A DNA stretch of 64,000 bases from Sinimarinibacterium sp. NLF-5-8 (GCF_010092425.1 NZ_CP048030.1:1499501-1563500); one strand, 5' to 3'; positions 35,030 to 44,337 are shown, counted from the first letter of the stretch. Program-made: numbers and translations. The notes: a model not told the origin generated them from the sequence alone.

Positions 35030-35070
35030 TCGCAGCCAATCTTTGCTGCAACAACCGCCATTCAAATCCC

Positions 35071-35160
35071 CCGTCATTGCGGCAAACGCCGCAATCCAGA
35101 AAAGCCTTCGGTGAATGGCCGAACCCGGATACTGGATCCTTGCTTGCGCAAGGATGACGG
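35071..35160. repeat. 90-base palindromic MITE-like element
   Basis: Ends are inverted: CCGTCATTG at 35071 and GGATGACGG ending at 35160. Two 29-base arms (35071-35099 and 35132-35160) share CCGTCAT at the outside and ATCCAG at the inside. Each arm is itself a hairpin (TTGCGG...CCGCAA; CCTTGC...GCAAGG). It has the look of a dispersed intergenic palindrome spread by transposition or a REP-type mechanism. Confidence 0.7.
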
Positions 35161-35343
35161 CTGGAGGGCTTTGCGCGTGCATCAGGCACAGCTTCGCGGC
35201 TCAAGCCGCGCCCACACAGCAAATCACCGTAGGCGCCTCACACAAGCCGCGCCCACAAAGATGGCTGTCCTGTGCAGGAGGCACGCCCCTGTGCCGATGG
35301 CTTGTGGGGCACAAGCGACCGCGCGCGGCTGTGACAAAAACCG
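35161..35343. repeat. REP-like cluster between nrdB and folA
   Basis: GCTTCGCGGCT at 35191-35201 matches the core of the doublet at 32191. CAAGCCGCGCCCACA occurs twice (35202-35216 and 35243-35257). Further imperfect hairpins (GGCACGCCCCTGTGCC) follow to about 35310. Together with the palindrome before it, the whole 314-base nrdB-folA gap is made of repeats; no gene is seen. Confidence 0.6.
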
Positions 35344-35880
35344 TCACCCCGCGCGTGTCAGGGTGATAAAGCGATAGCCAAACGCATGGCGCTCATCGGC
35401 GGCGTATGCTTCAAGCGCCCGTTCTTGCCACTGGCGGCGATCAAACGTGGGAAAAAAGGTGTCGCCGTCCAACGCTGCGTCCACTTCGGTCAAATACAGC
35501 GTGGTCGCCAGCGGCAGGGTCAAGGCAAACAACTCGGCACCGCCGATGATCATTTTTTCACCGCGCGCGGGGGTGTTGAGCATGGCGGTCAAGTCGTGAA
35601 AAACGCGCGCGCCTTCGGCGGCAAAGTTTTGATCGCGCGTGAGCACCCAGTTGTCCCGGTCGGGCAATGGCCGGCCGAGCGAGTCCCAGGTTTTGCGCCC
35701 CATCAGAACCGTGTTGCCAATGGTTAAGCGTTTGAAATGCTTTAAATCATTCGGCAGCCGCCACGGCAGATCACCGTTGCGGCCAATCAGCCGCCGTTGA
35801 TCCATTGCCACCACCAAAGCCAAGGGTGCGCGCGCGTTCAAGGGCAAAACTCCGTTTGCGATCGTGCCAAAAAACGTCAT
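35344..35880 (-). CDS. folA: Dihydrofolate reductase
   Basis: Reduces dihydrofolate to tetrahydrofolate, the partner reaction of ThyA (encoded 2.5 kb away). The 178-residue product has LALVVAMDQRRLIGRNGDLPWRLPNDLKHFK with the substrate Asp in the loop, VLMGRKTWDSLGRPLP and IIGGAELFALTLPLATTLYLTEVD. It has about 15 extra N-terminal residues (MTFFGTIANGVLPLN) relative to most homologues; no later ATG gives a full fold. Confidence 0.95.
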   Translation of the reverse strand: MTFFGTIANGVLPLNARAPLALVVAMDQRRLIGRNGDLPWRLPNDLKHFKRLTIGNTVLMGRKTWDSLGRPLPDRDNWVLTRDQNFAAEGARVFHDLTAMLNTPARGEKMIIGGAELFALTLPLATTLYLTEVDAALDGDTFFPTFDRRQWQERALEAYAADERHAFGYRFITLTRAG

Positions 35881-35898
35881 TGTGCCAGTTGCAGGACT

Positions 35899-37263
35899 TC
35901 ACACGCGCGCGGCGATGATCTCGGCCACCACCCGCTCTGCCGACTCCAGTGCGCCCTCCAGATAGCCGGCCCAGCGCGTTGCGGTTTCGGTGCCGGCCCA
36001 GTGAATACGGCCACAGGGCGCGCGCAAGGCCGGGCCGCAGGTGGTCAAGGTGCCGGGGGCGGCAATGCCGACATAACAGCCCTGACTCCACGGGTCTGAA
36101 ATCCAGTCTTTGTCCACATAGCCGATCGGCTGCGCGGCCGCGTCGCCAAAATAACGCTGCAACGCGCGTATTGCGGCATCGCGGCGGTGCTCAAGCGGCA
36201 TCCCCGCCAGCGCGCGGCTGTGATGACCATCGAAAAAGCCCACCAGAAAACCGTGTTCACTGCCAGGCGGCGTGGCGTCCATGACCGGCCCCAGGGCGCC
36301 CTGATCGCTGGCCACTTCGCCGGACAGCCCGCGTGCTTTCCAGAAAGGGCGCGGATAGGCAATCAGCGCTTTGATCACCGAGCCCATCGGCAGCCGCGAA
36401 TGCAGCTGGATGCGCGCGGCCGGCAGGGGCGAGGCAAACGCAATCCCGGCGGCCAGCGCCGGTGCCAGTGCAACCACCAGCCGATCGGCCTGCACCTGGC
36501 CGCGCGCGTGAACGATCTGCACGCCGGCCTCGGACGCTTCAACCGCGTGCACCGGCGCCCCCAGTTGCAGCACGCCCGCTGGCAGGCGCGCGGCCAGTCG
36601 CTGGGCCAGCTGAAAAGCGCCACCGGCTATTTTCAGATGCTGCGCGCCGTCGTCGAGCGTCTCGGCCAGGGTTTCGACCTTTCCGCCAGCGGCGGCCACA
36701 TAGCTGAAGAACTGCAACAGCGAGGCTTCATGCGCATCGCAGGTCAGCACGGCGCGAACGACGATGTCGATCAAGCTGCGCGCGCTCTGGGTGTACAGGG
36801 TTTGTTGCAGCCATTGGTCAATCGTCATCCGATCCCAGCGCGCGGCTTCGGCGGCTGCCCACGGTGCGGCTGGGTCGATCTGCGCGGCGGCGCGGTTGAT
36901 GCGGCGCAGCGCGCGGTCGGCGTCGAGCAGGGCAAACAGCGACATCCGCGGAATCGTGCCGCGATAGCGGCGCAGTTTGCCGCCCACTTCGATCAAGCGC
37001 TGACCTTGGCTGTATTGCGCATAGGTGCTCAGCCCCAGCTCATCACATAACCCCAGCGCGCGCGTCTGCGTCTTGCCCAGCCATTGCCCGCCGACGTCCA
37101 CGGCCTGACCGCACAGCACGCCGCCTTCGGTGCGCCCGCCCACCCGATCGCGCGCTTCAAGCACGCACACCCGCAAGCCGGCCTCGCAGAGCTGCTGCGC
37201 CGCGCGCAGACCCGCCAGCCCCGCGCCAATGACGCAAACATCCACCGTCTGTGGCGCGCTCAT
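35899..37263 (-). CDS. Flavin-dependent monoamine oxidase family protein
   Basis: A 454-residue FAD amine oxidoreductase. The N-terminal dinucleotide motif is VIGAGLAGLRAAQQL, followed by LEARDRVGGRTEG; the C-terminal flavin signature is GRIHWAGTETATRWAGYLEGALESAERV. It resembles putrescine/monoamine oxidases of the MAO family; substrate unknown. ATG 37263 preferred over an upstream TTG. The divergent TetR gene 98 bases away is likely its regulator. folA follows after 18 bases. Confidence 0.88.
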   Translation of the reverse strand: MSAPQTVDVCVIGAGLAGLRAAQQLCEAGLRVCVLEARDRVGGRTEGGVLCGQAVDVGGQWLGKTQTRALGLCDELGLSTYAQYSQGQRLIEVGGKLRRYRGTIPRMSLFALLDADRALRRINRAAAQIDPAAPWAAAEAARWDRMTIDQWLQQTLYTQSARSLIDIVVRAVLTCDAHEASLLQFFSYVAAAGGKVETLAETLDDGAQHLKIAGGAFQLAQRLAARLPAGVLQLGAPVHAVEASEAGVQIVHARGQVQADRLVVALAPALAAGIAFASPLPAARIQLHSRLPMGSVIKALIAYPRPFWKARGLSGEVASDQGALGPVMDATPPGSEHGFLVGFFDGHHSRALAGMPLEHRRDAAIRALQRYFGDAAAQPIGYVDKDWISDPWSQGCYVGIAAPGTLTTCGPALRAPCGRIHWAGTETATRWAGYLEGALESAERVVAEIIAARV

Positions 37264-37361
37264 GGCACGACTGCGCAAGACGCGCGGCGGGCGACGGAGA
37301 TCATCGGCAATGTCATCATGGTGTCCTCATTTAATTTGTATACGCGTAAATAATATTGCAC
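37264..37361. promoter_or_regulatory. Divergent control region with a palindromic site
   Basis: The 98 bases between the amine oxidase and TetR genes hold an AT-rich tract from 37327 to 37360 containing the palindrome TACGCGTA at 37341-37348 next to GTATAC. Such a short palindrome beside a TetR start is a reasonable operator candidate, but its arms are too short to be sure. Confidence 0.35.
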
Positions 37362-38024
37362 ATGAAACGATCCGTTGCCAAATCACGGGGACGACCACGC
37401 CAGCCTGTCCTGGACGAACAGCAGATGCGCGAGCGTATCGTCGCCGCCGCGCGCGATCTGTTTTTGCGCCAGGGGGTTGATGCGGTTTCGATGCGTAACA
37501 TCGCCAGCGCCGTGGGTTGTTCGGCCATGTGGCTCTATCGCTACTTCGACAGCAAGCAGGCGATTCTGTGGCAGGTCTGGGATATGTTTTTGCTGGAGTT
37601 GTCACAAAAGCTGGCACGGGTCAGCGCCACCAGCCCGCGCGCGCAACTGGAGCAGCTGGGACTGGTCTGGCTCGATTACTGGTTGCAATATCCCGAACGC
37701 TTTCTGATCGTTTTTTTGCAAAAAGACCTGCAACCGGATGCCACCCGCGATTATGTGGAGGGCTTCAATATCGTGGCGCGTTTTGAGCTGTTCACGCGCA
37801 CGGCAGAACAAGCCTTGATTCAGGGTGAGCTGGGCGGCGCGGATGCCAGCACCATCGCCGAAGGATTGCTGTGTGTGCTGCAAGGCGTGGCGCTGAACGT
37901 CATCACCATCGCCGGATACCCTTGGCACAACGCCGCCGCATTGGGGCATCTGACGGTGCAAAGCTATCTGGCAGGATTGACGCCCCGTGTCGGCGTATCC
38001 GCTACACCGCCACCGGCGCTTTGA
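37362..38024 (+). CDS. TetR family transcriptional regulator
   Basis: A 220-residue repressor-type protein. The HTH lies at residues 20-70: [47 protein letters not shown]. The C-terminal ligand domain is helical and not specific. ATG 37362 is used; TTG two codons upstream is less likely. Divergent from the amine oxidase, which it probably controls, perhaps in response to an amine. Its last 23 bases overlap thyA tail to tail. Confidence 0.92.
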   Translation: MKRSVAKSRGRPRQPVLDEQQMRERIVAAARDLFLRQGVDAVSMRNIASAVGCSAMWLYRYFDSKQAILWQVWDMFLLELSQKLARVSATSPRAQLEQLGLVWLDYWLQYPERFLIVFLQKDLQPDATRDYVEGFNIVARFELFTRTAEQALIQGELGGADASTIAEGLLCVLQGVALNVITIAGYPWHNAAALGHLTVQSYLAGLTPRVGVSATPPPAL

Positions 38025-38796
38025 TGTGCGGATGCGGCTCGTAGCCGCTTAAAGTGAAGTCATCGAACGTAAAGGCAAACAAATCACGCACTTCAGGGTT
38101 GAGCACTATCCGCGGCAGCGCGCGCGGGGTTCGCGTCAATTGCAACCGGGCTTGTTCCAGGTGATTGCGATACAGATGGCAGTCACCGCCCGTCCAGACA
38201 AAATCGCCAAGCTGCAAGCCACACACCTGCGCCACCATCATCGTCAGCAGGGCGTAGCTGGCGATGTTGAACGGCACGCCCAAAAAAATATCGGCGCTGC
38301 GTTGGTAGAGCTGGCAAGAGAGCTTGCCGTCGGCCACATAAAACTGAAACAGCGCGTGGCAGGGCATCAGCGCCATTTGCTCCAGCTCACCCACGTTCCA
38401 GGCCGAGACGATGATGCGCCGCGAGTCAGGGCTGGTTTTGATCTGCGCCAGAATCTGCTGGATTTGATCAATCTGGCGGCCATCGGCGGTGGGCCAGCTG
38501 CGCCACTGCTTGCCGTACACGGGCCCCAGATCGCCGTTTTCATCGGCCCATTCGTCCCAAATACTTACGCCATTGGCTTTTAAATAGGCGATGTTGGTTT
38601 CGCCTTTCAAAAACCACAACAGTTCGTGAATGATCGAGCGCAGGTGCAGTTTTTTGGTGGTGACCAGCGGAAAACCCTGGCTCAAATCAAAGCGCATCTG
38701 GTGACCAAATACCGAGCGCGTGCCGGTGCCGGTGCGGTCGGTCTTGTCGGTGCCGTGAGCCAGCACATGCTGCATGAGATCTAAATACTGGCGCAT
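38002..38796 (-). CDS. thyA: Thymidylate synthase
   Basis: Methylates dUMP to dTMP using methylene-tetrahydrofolate. The 264-residue product has the catalytic cysteine in [32 protein letters not shown] and the C-terminal [11 protein letters not shown]. One base separates it from lgt, a pairing conserved in gammaproteobacteria. Confidence 0.97.
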   Translation of the reverse strand: MRQYLDLMQHVLAHGTDKTDRTGTGTRSVFGHQMRFDLSQGFPLVTTKKLHLRSIIHELLWFLKGETNIAYLKANGVSIWDEWADENGDLGPVYGKQWRSWPTADGRQIDQIQQILAQIKTSPDSRRIIVSAWNVGELEQMALMPCHALFQFYVADGKLSCQLYQRSADIFLGVPFNIASYALLTMMVAQVCGLQLGDFVWTGGDCHLYRNHLEQARLQLTRTPRALPRIVLNPEVRDLFAFTFDDFTLSGYEPHPHIKAPVAV

Positions 38797-38797
38797 A

Positions 38798-39634
38798 TCA
38801 TCTGCCCTTGGGTCTGGTCTTTTTGACCGCGCGCGCGGTGGGTGCGGGTGCAGCGGGACCGCGATACGCCAGCACCATCAGCGCAATGCCGCCAAGCCAC
38901 ATCGGCGCCGACAGCACCATGCCCATCGTCAGCCACTCGGTGCCGAGCAAATAGCCGATTTGCGTATCGGGCAGGCGCACGGTCTCCACCAGCGTGCGAA
39001 ACACGCCATAGCCGATCAAGAACAGGCCGCTGACGGCCATGCGCGGACGCGGTTTGGCGGCAAAAAACCACAGGATCAAAAACAGCGCCAGGCCTTCCAG
39101 TCCCGCTTCATAGAGCATGGAGGGATGGCGCGGCTCTAGCCCGGCGTGCGGAAACACCATGCCCCACGGCAGGGTGGTCGGTGCGCCCCACAGCTCGCCA
39201 TTGATGAAGTTGCCGATGCGCCCGGTGAACAAACCCAGTGGCACCATCGGCGCGGCAAAGTCCGCCACCTGAAAAAAGCTTTGCTGGTAATTGCGACCAA
39301 ACCAGTAAAACGCCACCAGCACCCCGATCAGGCCGCCATGAAACGACATGCCGCCTTCCCAGATCTTGAAGATCGACAGCGGATCGGCCAGAAACACCGG
39401 CAGGTTGTAAAACAAGGTGTAACCGACGCGTCCCCCAACGATGACGCCCACCACGCCGTAAAACAGCAAGTCCGACACGCGCTCTTTGGGCCAGTTGATA
39501 AACGGTTTGGCGGCGCGGCGGCTGCCAAACCACCAAAAGCCTAAAAAACCCAACAGGTACATCAGGCCATACCAATGCACCGCCAGCGGGCCGATGCGCA
39601 GGGCGACAGGGTCAATGTGCGGATAGATCAACAT
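38798..39634 (-). CDS. lgt: Prolipoprotein diacylglyceryl transferase
   Basis: Inner-membrane enzyme that transfers diacylglycerol to the lipobox cysteine of prolipoproteins such as LpoA and FlgH of this window. The 278-residue product has seven hydrophobic segments, the signature [13 protein letters not shown] and [20 protein letters not shown]. It precedes thyA. Confidence 0.96.
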   Translation of the reverse strand: MLIYPHIDPVALRIGPLAVHWYGLMYLLGFLGFWWFGSRRAAKPFINWPKERVSDLLFYGVVGVIVGGRVGYTLFYNLPVFLADPLSIFKIWEGGMSFHGGLIGVLVAFYWFGRNYQQSFFQVADFAAPMVPLGLFTGRIGNFINGELWGAPTTLPWGMVFPHAGLEPRHPSMLYEAGLEGLALFLILWFFAAKPRPRMAVSGLFLIGYGVFRTLVETVRLPDTQIGYLLGTEWLTMGMVLSAPMWLGGIALMVLAYRGPAAPAPTARAVKKTRPKGR

Positions 39635-39654
39635 AAAAAGCTCGGTTGCAGCCG

Positions 39655-40842
39655 TCAGCCCGCCAGCGCGCGGCAGAAAAAGGCTTTGAGGTAGCGGGTT
39701 TCGTCAATCGCCGGATGAATCGGGTGATCGGCGCCCTGCCCGCCCTGCTCCAAAATCTGTAGGCGGCGGCCGCTGTGCCGTGCCTCGCGCAGCAACAGGC
39801 GTTGTAGCGTATCGGCCTGCATGTGATGCGAGCAGGAGCAGCTGACCAAAATGCCGTCTGCGGCCAGCAATTGCATAGCAGCGCGGTTGAGCGCGGCGTA
39901 GTGCTCGCTACCGGCTTCAAAGTCTTTGCGCCGTTTGATCAGCGCAGGCGGATCGACAATCACCACATCAAAACTGCGCCCTTGCGCGCGCAAGGCTTTG
40001 AGCCCGGCCAGTGCATCGTCACACAGGGTTTCCAGCGCAACATTGGCGGCTTGAGCCGCTGCGCGCGCGTGCGCCAGCGCCGGTTCTGATGAATCCAGAC
40101 ACACCACCTCGCGCGCGCCCGCTTGCGCCGCGTGCAGTGCCCAGGCACCCACATAACTGAAAACATCAAGCACGCGCGCGCCTTTGGCGTAACGCGCCAG
40201 GCGCGTGCGGTTATCGCGCTGGTCAAAGAAAAAGCCGGTTTTTTGGCCGCCTTTCAAATCGGCCTGCAATTGCACGCCTTCTTCAACCACGCGCACGACA
40301 TCGGGCACGTCGCCGATGATTTCAACCGCGCACGGCAAGCCTTCCACCTCGCGCGCGCTGCTGTCGTTACGCAGCACGATGCCGCGCGGTTTGAGCAGGT
40401 TATTGAGCGCCGCCAGCACCAGCGGCTTCAAGCGCTCCATGCCGGCGGTGGTGATTTGTACGCTGAGCACATCGTCGTAGCGATCCACGACCAATCCCGG
40501 CAGCGCATCGCCTTCGCCATGCACCAGTCGGTAATACGGCGCGGCATACAGGCGCGCGCGCAGTTCCAGCGCCGATTGAATCCGCCGCTGGATAAAGTTG
40601 AGATCGATCTGCGCGCGAATGTCGCTGCTGAGCAGGCGCACCGCAAGCAGTGTGTGCGGGTTGACGTAGCCCACGCCCAGCGGTTTGTCGCGGCTGTCGG
40701 TGAGCTTGCACAAGCTGCCGGGTTCGAGCGCGCGAAAGCTGGCATCGGTGTCCAGCTCGTTGGAATACGCCCACAAATGCCCGGCGCGCAGACGGCGTTC
40801 TTCGCGCGCCTTGAGTTTGAGGGTTGGCAGGGCGGCGCTCAT
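39655..40842 (-). CDS. rlmI: RlmI-like 23S rRNA (cytosine-C5) methyltransferase
   Basis: A 395-residue class I SAM methyltransferase with an N-terminal PUA domain (LKAREERRLRAGHLWAYSNEL), the fold of RlmI. The catalytic domain shows GGQKTGFFFDQRDNR, VLDVFSYVGAWALHAAQAGA, DVVIVDPPAL and the cysteine motif VSCSCSHHM. E. coli RlmI modifies C1962. ATG 40842 overlaps the PfkB stop as ATGA. Confidence 0.9.
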   Translation of the reverse strand: MSAALPTLKLKAREERRLRAGHLWAYSNELDTDASFRALEPGSLCKLTDSRDKPLGVGYVNPHTLLAVRLLSSDIRAQIDLNFIQRRIQSALELRARLYAAPYYRLVHGEGDALPGLVVDRYDDVLSVQITTAGMERLKPLVLAALNNLLKPRGIVLRNDSSAREVEGLPCAVEIIGDVPDVVRVVEEGVQLQADLKGGQKTGFFFDQRDNRTRLARYAKGARVLDVFSYVGAWALHAAQAGAREVVCLDSSEPALAHARAAAQAANVALETLCDDALAGLKALRAQGRSFDVVIVDPPALIKRRKDFEAGSEHYAALNRAAMQLLAADGILVSCSCSHHMQADTLQRLLLREARHSGRRLQILEQGGQGADHPIHPAIDETRYLKAFFCRALAG

Positions 40843-41768
40843 GCGAAGTCAAACCGGAATTCGCGTTTGAAGCGTTCGCGGAACTGCTCCAGCGTAAAGC
40901 GATGATTCTGGGTGCCGGGGCGTTCGATGTTGTAGGCGCCCATCAGCGAGGCAATGCGTCCGGATACGTCCCAATCCATGCCGTGTTCCAGCCCGTAAAT
41001 CAGCCCGGCGCGAAAGGCGTCGCCGCAGCCGGTGGGGTCGGTCAAGGAATCGGCCTTGGCGCAGGGGATTTCAAACACTTTGCTGGGGGTGTGAATGTGC
41101 GAGCCTTTGCCGCCGTGAGTGACGATCAGCGCCTGCACGCGGCTGGCCACGTCTTTGATCGTCCAGCCGGTACGCGACAGCAGCATTTCCAGTTCGTAAT
41201 CGTTCACCGCCACATAGGTGGCTTGTTCCACAAACTTTTTCAGCGCCTCGCCGCTGAACATCGGCATGCCCTGGCCGGGGTCAAAGATGAACGGAATCCC
41301 GGCTTCGGCAAATTGCTGCGCGTGCTGGACCATGCCTTCGCGGCCATCGGGCGAGATCGTGCCCAGAGTCACGCCAGCCGGCACCGCTTGGCTGTGGGCG
41401 TGGTTCATGGCGCCAGGATGAAAGGCGGTGATCTGGTTATCGTCCAGATCGGTGGTGATGTACGCCTGCGCGGTGTACGCCTCGGGGATGACCTTGATGT
41501 AATCGCGGCAAATCTCGTGCTTGTCCATCCACTGTGCGTAGGCGTCAAAGTCCTTGCCAACCGTGCCCATCGGCCACGGATCACCGCCCAGCAGCTTGAG
41601 GTTGTAGGCAATATTGCCGGAGGTACCGCCAAACTCATGGCGCAGCTGCGGCACTAAAAACGACACATTCAAAATGTGCACCTTGTCCGGCAGGATTTCA
41701 TTTTTAAAATGCCCCGGATACACCATGATGGTGTCAAACGCGAGCGAACCGCAGATCAATGCAGACAT
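40839..41768 (-). CDS. PfkB family carbohydrate/nucleoside kinase (adenosine kinase-like)
   Basis: A 309-residue ribokinase-fold kinase. Signatures are GGTSGNIAYNLKLLGG near residue 50 and the C-terminal LTDPTGCGDAFRAGLIYGL with the catalytic Asp. It resembles bacterial proteins annotated as adenosine kinase or carbohydrate kinase; substrate is not certain. ATG 41768 (MSALICGSLAFD) replaces a longer frame. Coupled to rlmI by a four-base overlap. Confidence 0.87.
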   Translation of the reverse strand: MSALICGSLAFDTIMVYPGHFKNEILPDKVHILNVSFLVPQLRHEFGGTSGNIAYNLKLLGGDPWPMGTVGKDFDAYAQWMDKHEICRDYIKVIPEAYTAQAYITTDLDDNQITAFHPGAMNHAHSQAVPAGVTLGTISPDGREGMVQHAQQFAEAGIPFIFDPGQGMPMFSGEALKKFVEQATYVAVNDYELEMLLSRTGWTIKDVASRVQALIVTHGGKGSHIHTPSKVFEIPCAKADSLTDPTGCGDAFRAGLIYGLEHGMDWDVSGRIASLMGAYNIERPGTQNHRFTLEQFRERFKREFRFDFA

Positions 41769-41806
41769 GACACTCAAAACCTGTAAAAGTGGAAGAGCGC
41801 GCGGCC

Positions 41807-42178
41807 TTAGCCGAACAAAATAAGCCCCCACATCAGGGGCACTTGCAACAAGGATAAATGAACTGCGGCCGAGCCGAGGTCTTTGGCGCGCCCCGACAGC
41901 ACATGATGCTCGGTGCCAATGCGATCAATCGCCACTTCCACGGCGGTGTTGAGCAGCTCCACCACCAGCACAAACAACACGCTGAACGCCAGCAGCGCTT
42001 TTTCAACGCCACTGTTGCCCAGCCATACCCCTACGGGAATCAGGATCGCCGCCAAAATCGCTTCGATCCTGAATGCTTCTTCTTCGCGCAGCGCCCAGCC
42101 CAAGCCCCAATACGACACCTTGGTGGCGCGCAGCAAGCGCGGCCAGCCCTTCATTCCATCAGCCATCTCATGATCCAT
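41807..42178 (-). CDS. dgkA: Diacylglycerol kinase
   Basis: Small trimeric membrane kinase that recycles diacylglycerol to phosphatidic acid. The 123-residue product has an amphipathic N-terminus, REEEAFRIE, three hydrophobic helices and the signature VELLNTAVEVAIDRIG. The ATG at 42178 begins right after the T run of a terminator; ATG 42166 or 42154 are alternatives. Confidence 0.94.
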   Translation of the reverse strand: MDHEMADGMKGWPRLLRATKVSYWGLGWALREEEAFRIEAILAAILIPVGVWLGNSGVEKALLAFSVLFVLVVELLNTAVEVAIDRIGTEHHVLSGRAKDLGSAAVHLSLLQVPLMWGLILFG

Positions 42179-42206
42179 AAAAAAAGCCGCTGCAATGCCA
42201 GCGGCT
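42179..42206 (-). terminator. Rho-independent terminator at the end of the flagellar run
   Basis: On the minus strand AGCCGCTG (42206-42199) pairs with CAGCGGCT (42192-42185) around a six-base loop, followed by seven T (42185-42179). It ends transcripts coming from fliD and abuts the dgkA ATG, so it may also attenuate dgkA. Confidence 0.88.
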
Positions 42207-42479
42207 GATCAATAATGCCTGAAACGCGCGTGTCTGAGGACGCCAAAAATCACCGTTTCGCGCTGCGCGACAACTATCAACAGGGATTTGTGGGTTGCAG
42301 TGACAACTGGCCTGCGCGCGCGACCACAAATTGGCCAACATTCGAGCACAAGCGCCACACTTTCGTCTTTACTTGCCTGCCGCCCTGTCACCGATGGACA
42401 CGCCAGAGACAGGGGCGACACGATCACGGTGCAGCAAATCGGGCGCTGCCTCCAATCTGTCACGAGTACCTTGAAAATC
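42207..42479. other. 273-base gap after fliD; no fliS
   Basis: No convincing gene is seen. fliS, the flagellin chaperone that usually follows fliD, is absent, and the only frame on the minus strand (about 84 codons) shows no FliS-like sequence. An inverted repeat CCCTGTC...GACAGGG with an 18-base loop lies near 42382-42414. Confidence 0.5.
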
Positions 42480-43802
42480 TCACATCATCTGCGCGAGACC
42501 AGCCAATTGTTGGGACAGAAAATTGCTGGTTGACGTCATCTGAGCCATTAACGTGTCGAGCGCCGAAAATTGTGCCTGATAGCGTGCTTCCACACGGCTC
42601 ATGCGCTCGTCCAGGCGTTCCTGATCCCGACTGATGCTGGTCTTTTGCGATTGCAGCGCATCATCCTTGGCCTTGATTTGCCCCTGACTTCCAAGCATGT
42701 CGGCGACTGTATCCGCCAACCGGAGAGCATAACCATCGTTACCTGCAAACAATTTTTCAACACTGGCGCGATCGTCGCTGAGCGCCTGAGACAACTTGTC
42801 ATTGTCAATTTTCAGCTGCCCATTGGTTTGCAGATCAATACCAATCTGCGACAGCATCTTGAAGGCGCCGCCTGAATCAGCAACGTTGCCCACAATACTT
42901 TGCAACGTCTGGCCAATCCCGCGCACCATGGCATCCCCTGCCAATGGCTGTGCTGTATTGGAGCCTGCGTCGTAGCGCGTGATCGAGTCCATCGTGCTGA
43001 CAACGGAGTTATAAGCTTTGACAAAGCCTTCGATTGCGGTTGTCATCGCCTTTTTATCGGCATCCACATTCAATGTCGCGGTGGTTCCCGCTTCGGCTTT
43101 GAGAAGATTGATGCTGACCCCATCAATGGCTTTATCGATGGTATTGCTTTGCGAAAAAACATCAAATCCATCGATGCGGACATGCGCGTCACTGGCTGCC
43201 TGGTTTTCACTGAAGCTCAACAAACTGCTGTTGACCGTGATTTGGGATTCAGTGCCTGCTTGACTGGATGTCAACATCAGGCGCGTCCCACCGGACTCGT
43301 TGATCAGCGTCGCGGTAACGCCTGGATTGTCGCCTGACTTGTTGATGGCATCGCGCAAGTCCGCCAGGGTATTTTTCGAAGACCCCAGTGAGACAGTGAA
43401 ACTTTTGTCGCCGACCGCAATTTCGACGTCCCCCGCACCCAGCGCACTGCTTCCGCTGGCAAATGCTCCGGAAGCAACCTTATGCGCTTGCGCAAGCGAA
43501 ACCACTTCTATATTGAAGCTCCCCGGATTCGCACCCTGGGCTGTCGAAGCCGTAAATAACTCCGGCTTGGACGACGTTGCCGCAAGCTTGCTCAGATCAC
43601 CACCGACCTTCAAAGCCTCAGCTGCAGTCTGCAGACTGGACAATGCCGAGCGAAATGTTCCCATCGCTGAAATCTGCGAGGTCACTTTACTTTCCTGCGT
43701 CTGCAGGCGCTGCGCAGAAGGTGCACGCTCTGCCGCAACAAGTTTGGCAACGATGCCAGCAACATCCAGCCCCGAACCAATCCCTGCCGATGAAAGCGCC
43801 AT
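42480..43802 (-). CDS. fliD: Flagellar filament cap protein FliD
   Basis: Caps the growing filament and folds flagellin subunits. The 440-residue product begins SSAGIGSGLDVAGIVAKLVAAER, the FliD N-terminus, and has the C-terminal coiled-coil region (RDQERLDERMSRVEARYQAQFSALDTLMAQM and TSNFLSQQLAG). ATG 43802 starts it; a longer frame is rejected. Follows flaG after 19 bases. Confidence 0.96.
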   Translation of the reverse strand: MALSSAGIGSGLDVAGIVAKLVAAERAPSAQRLQTQESKVTSQISAMGTFRSALSSLQTAAEALKVGGDLSKLAATSSKPELFTASTAQGANPGSFNIEVVSLAQAHKVASGAFASGSSALGAGDVEIAVGDKSFTVSLGSSKNTLADLRDAINKSGDNPGVTATLINESGGTRLMLTSSQAGTESQITVNSSLLSFSENQAASDAHVRIDGFDVFSQSNTIDKAIDGVSINLLKAEAGTTATLNVDADKKAMTTAIEGFVKAYNSVVSTMDSITRYDAGSNTAQPLAGDAMVRGIGQTLQSIVGNVADSGGAFKMLSQIGIDLQTNGQLKIDNDKLSQALSDDRASVEKLFAGNDGYALRLADTVADMLGSQGQIKAKDDALQSQKTSISRDQERLDERMSRVEARYQAQFSALDTLMAQMTSTSNFLSQQLAGLAQMM

Positions 43803-43821
43803 GGCGAACCTCCGTAAAAAC

Positions 43822-44259
43822 TTATGCCGTCTCGGCCAAAAATGAGCCTGACGGCGGATTACCCTGCTCTTGAACTTCGCGCAGATGCTTGGCGATGCGC
43901 AATGCTGCATCACCCGGAATCTGTCGCAGTACCTCACCACTTTTACGCGCGACCACCGAAACCACCGTTACGCCACTGTCATCGTCAATCCGAAAATTCA
44001 GATCCGCGCCGGACTGCCTCGCTGATTCGCGCATGGATTCCACCGCCTCATCCAATTGCTCACGATTATCCTGGTTGCGTTCGCGATTTTGGGCAATCAC
44101 TGCGGCTTGCTGCTGTTGCTGCCCTTGCATATCAAACGATTGCTGCTCAGACGTGCTGCCTTGCATCGAACCGGTCTGGACATCGACCTGCACGGGCGCA
44201 ACGACAATTTGACCACCCGTAAGGGCAGTCTGCGGAATATTTGGAATTGGAGAAATCAT
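43822..44259 (-). CDS. flaG: FlaG family flagellar protein
   Basis: A 145-residue FlaG protein, thought to affect filament length. The N-terminal 70 residues are variable and Gln-rich (MQGQQQQQAAVIAQ); the conserved domain is LNFRIDDDSGVTVVSVVARKSGEVLRQIPGDAALRI. ATG 44259 follows GGGAGGTG. Between fliC and fliD, its usual place. Confidence 0.92.
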   Translation of the reverse strand: MISPIPNIPQTALTGGQIVVAPVQVDVQTGSMQGSTSEQQSFDMQGQQQQQAAVIAQNRERNQDNREQLDEAVESMRESARQSGADLNFRIDDDSGVTVVSVVARKSGEVLRQIPGDAALRIAKHLREVQEQGNPPSGSFLAETA

Positions 44260-44288
44260 GTGCCACCTCCCGGCTGTATTCCGAGCCG

Positions 44289-44320
44289 AACCCGCTCCCT
44301 GCCAGAGCAAGGAGCGGGTT
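44289..44320. terminator. Stem-loop between fliC and flaG
   Basis: A perfect ten-base-pair stem (AACCCGCTCC at 44289-44298 with GGAGCGGGTT at 44311-44320) lies between the fliC stop and the flaG start. On the minus strand no T run follows, so it probably slows transcription or protects the 3' end of the abundant fliC message rather than ending all transcription. Confidence 0.55.
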
Positions 44321-44337
44321 TTCAAAGCCCGTTACGA

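Noticed and set aside
42209-42463. An 84-codon minus-strand frame as a decayed fliS
   Set aside because: No FliS-like helices or conserved residues are seen; it is cysteine- and arginine-rich noise.
44289-44320. Full terminator after fliC
   Set aside because: The stem is strong, but on the fliC strand no T run follows, and flaG-fliD have no evident promoter of their own; listed as a partial terminator or stabiliser.
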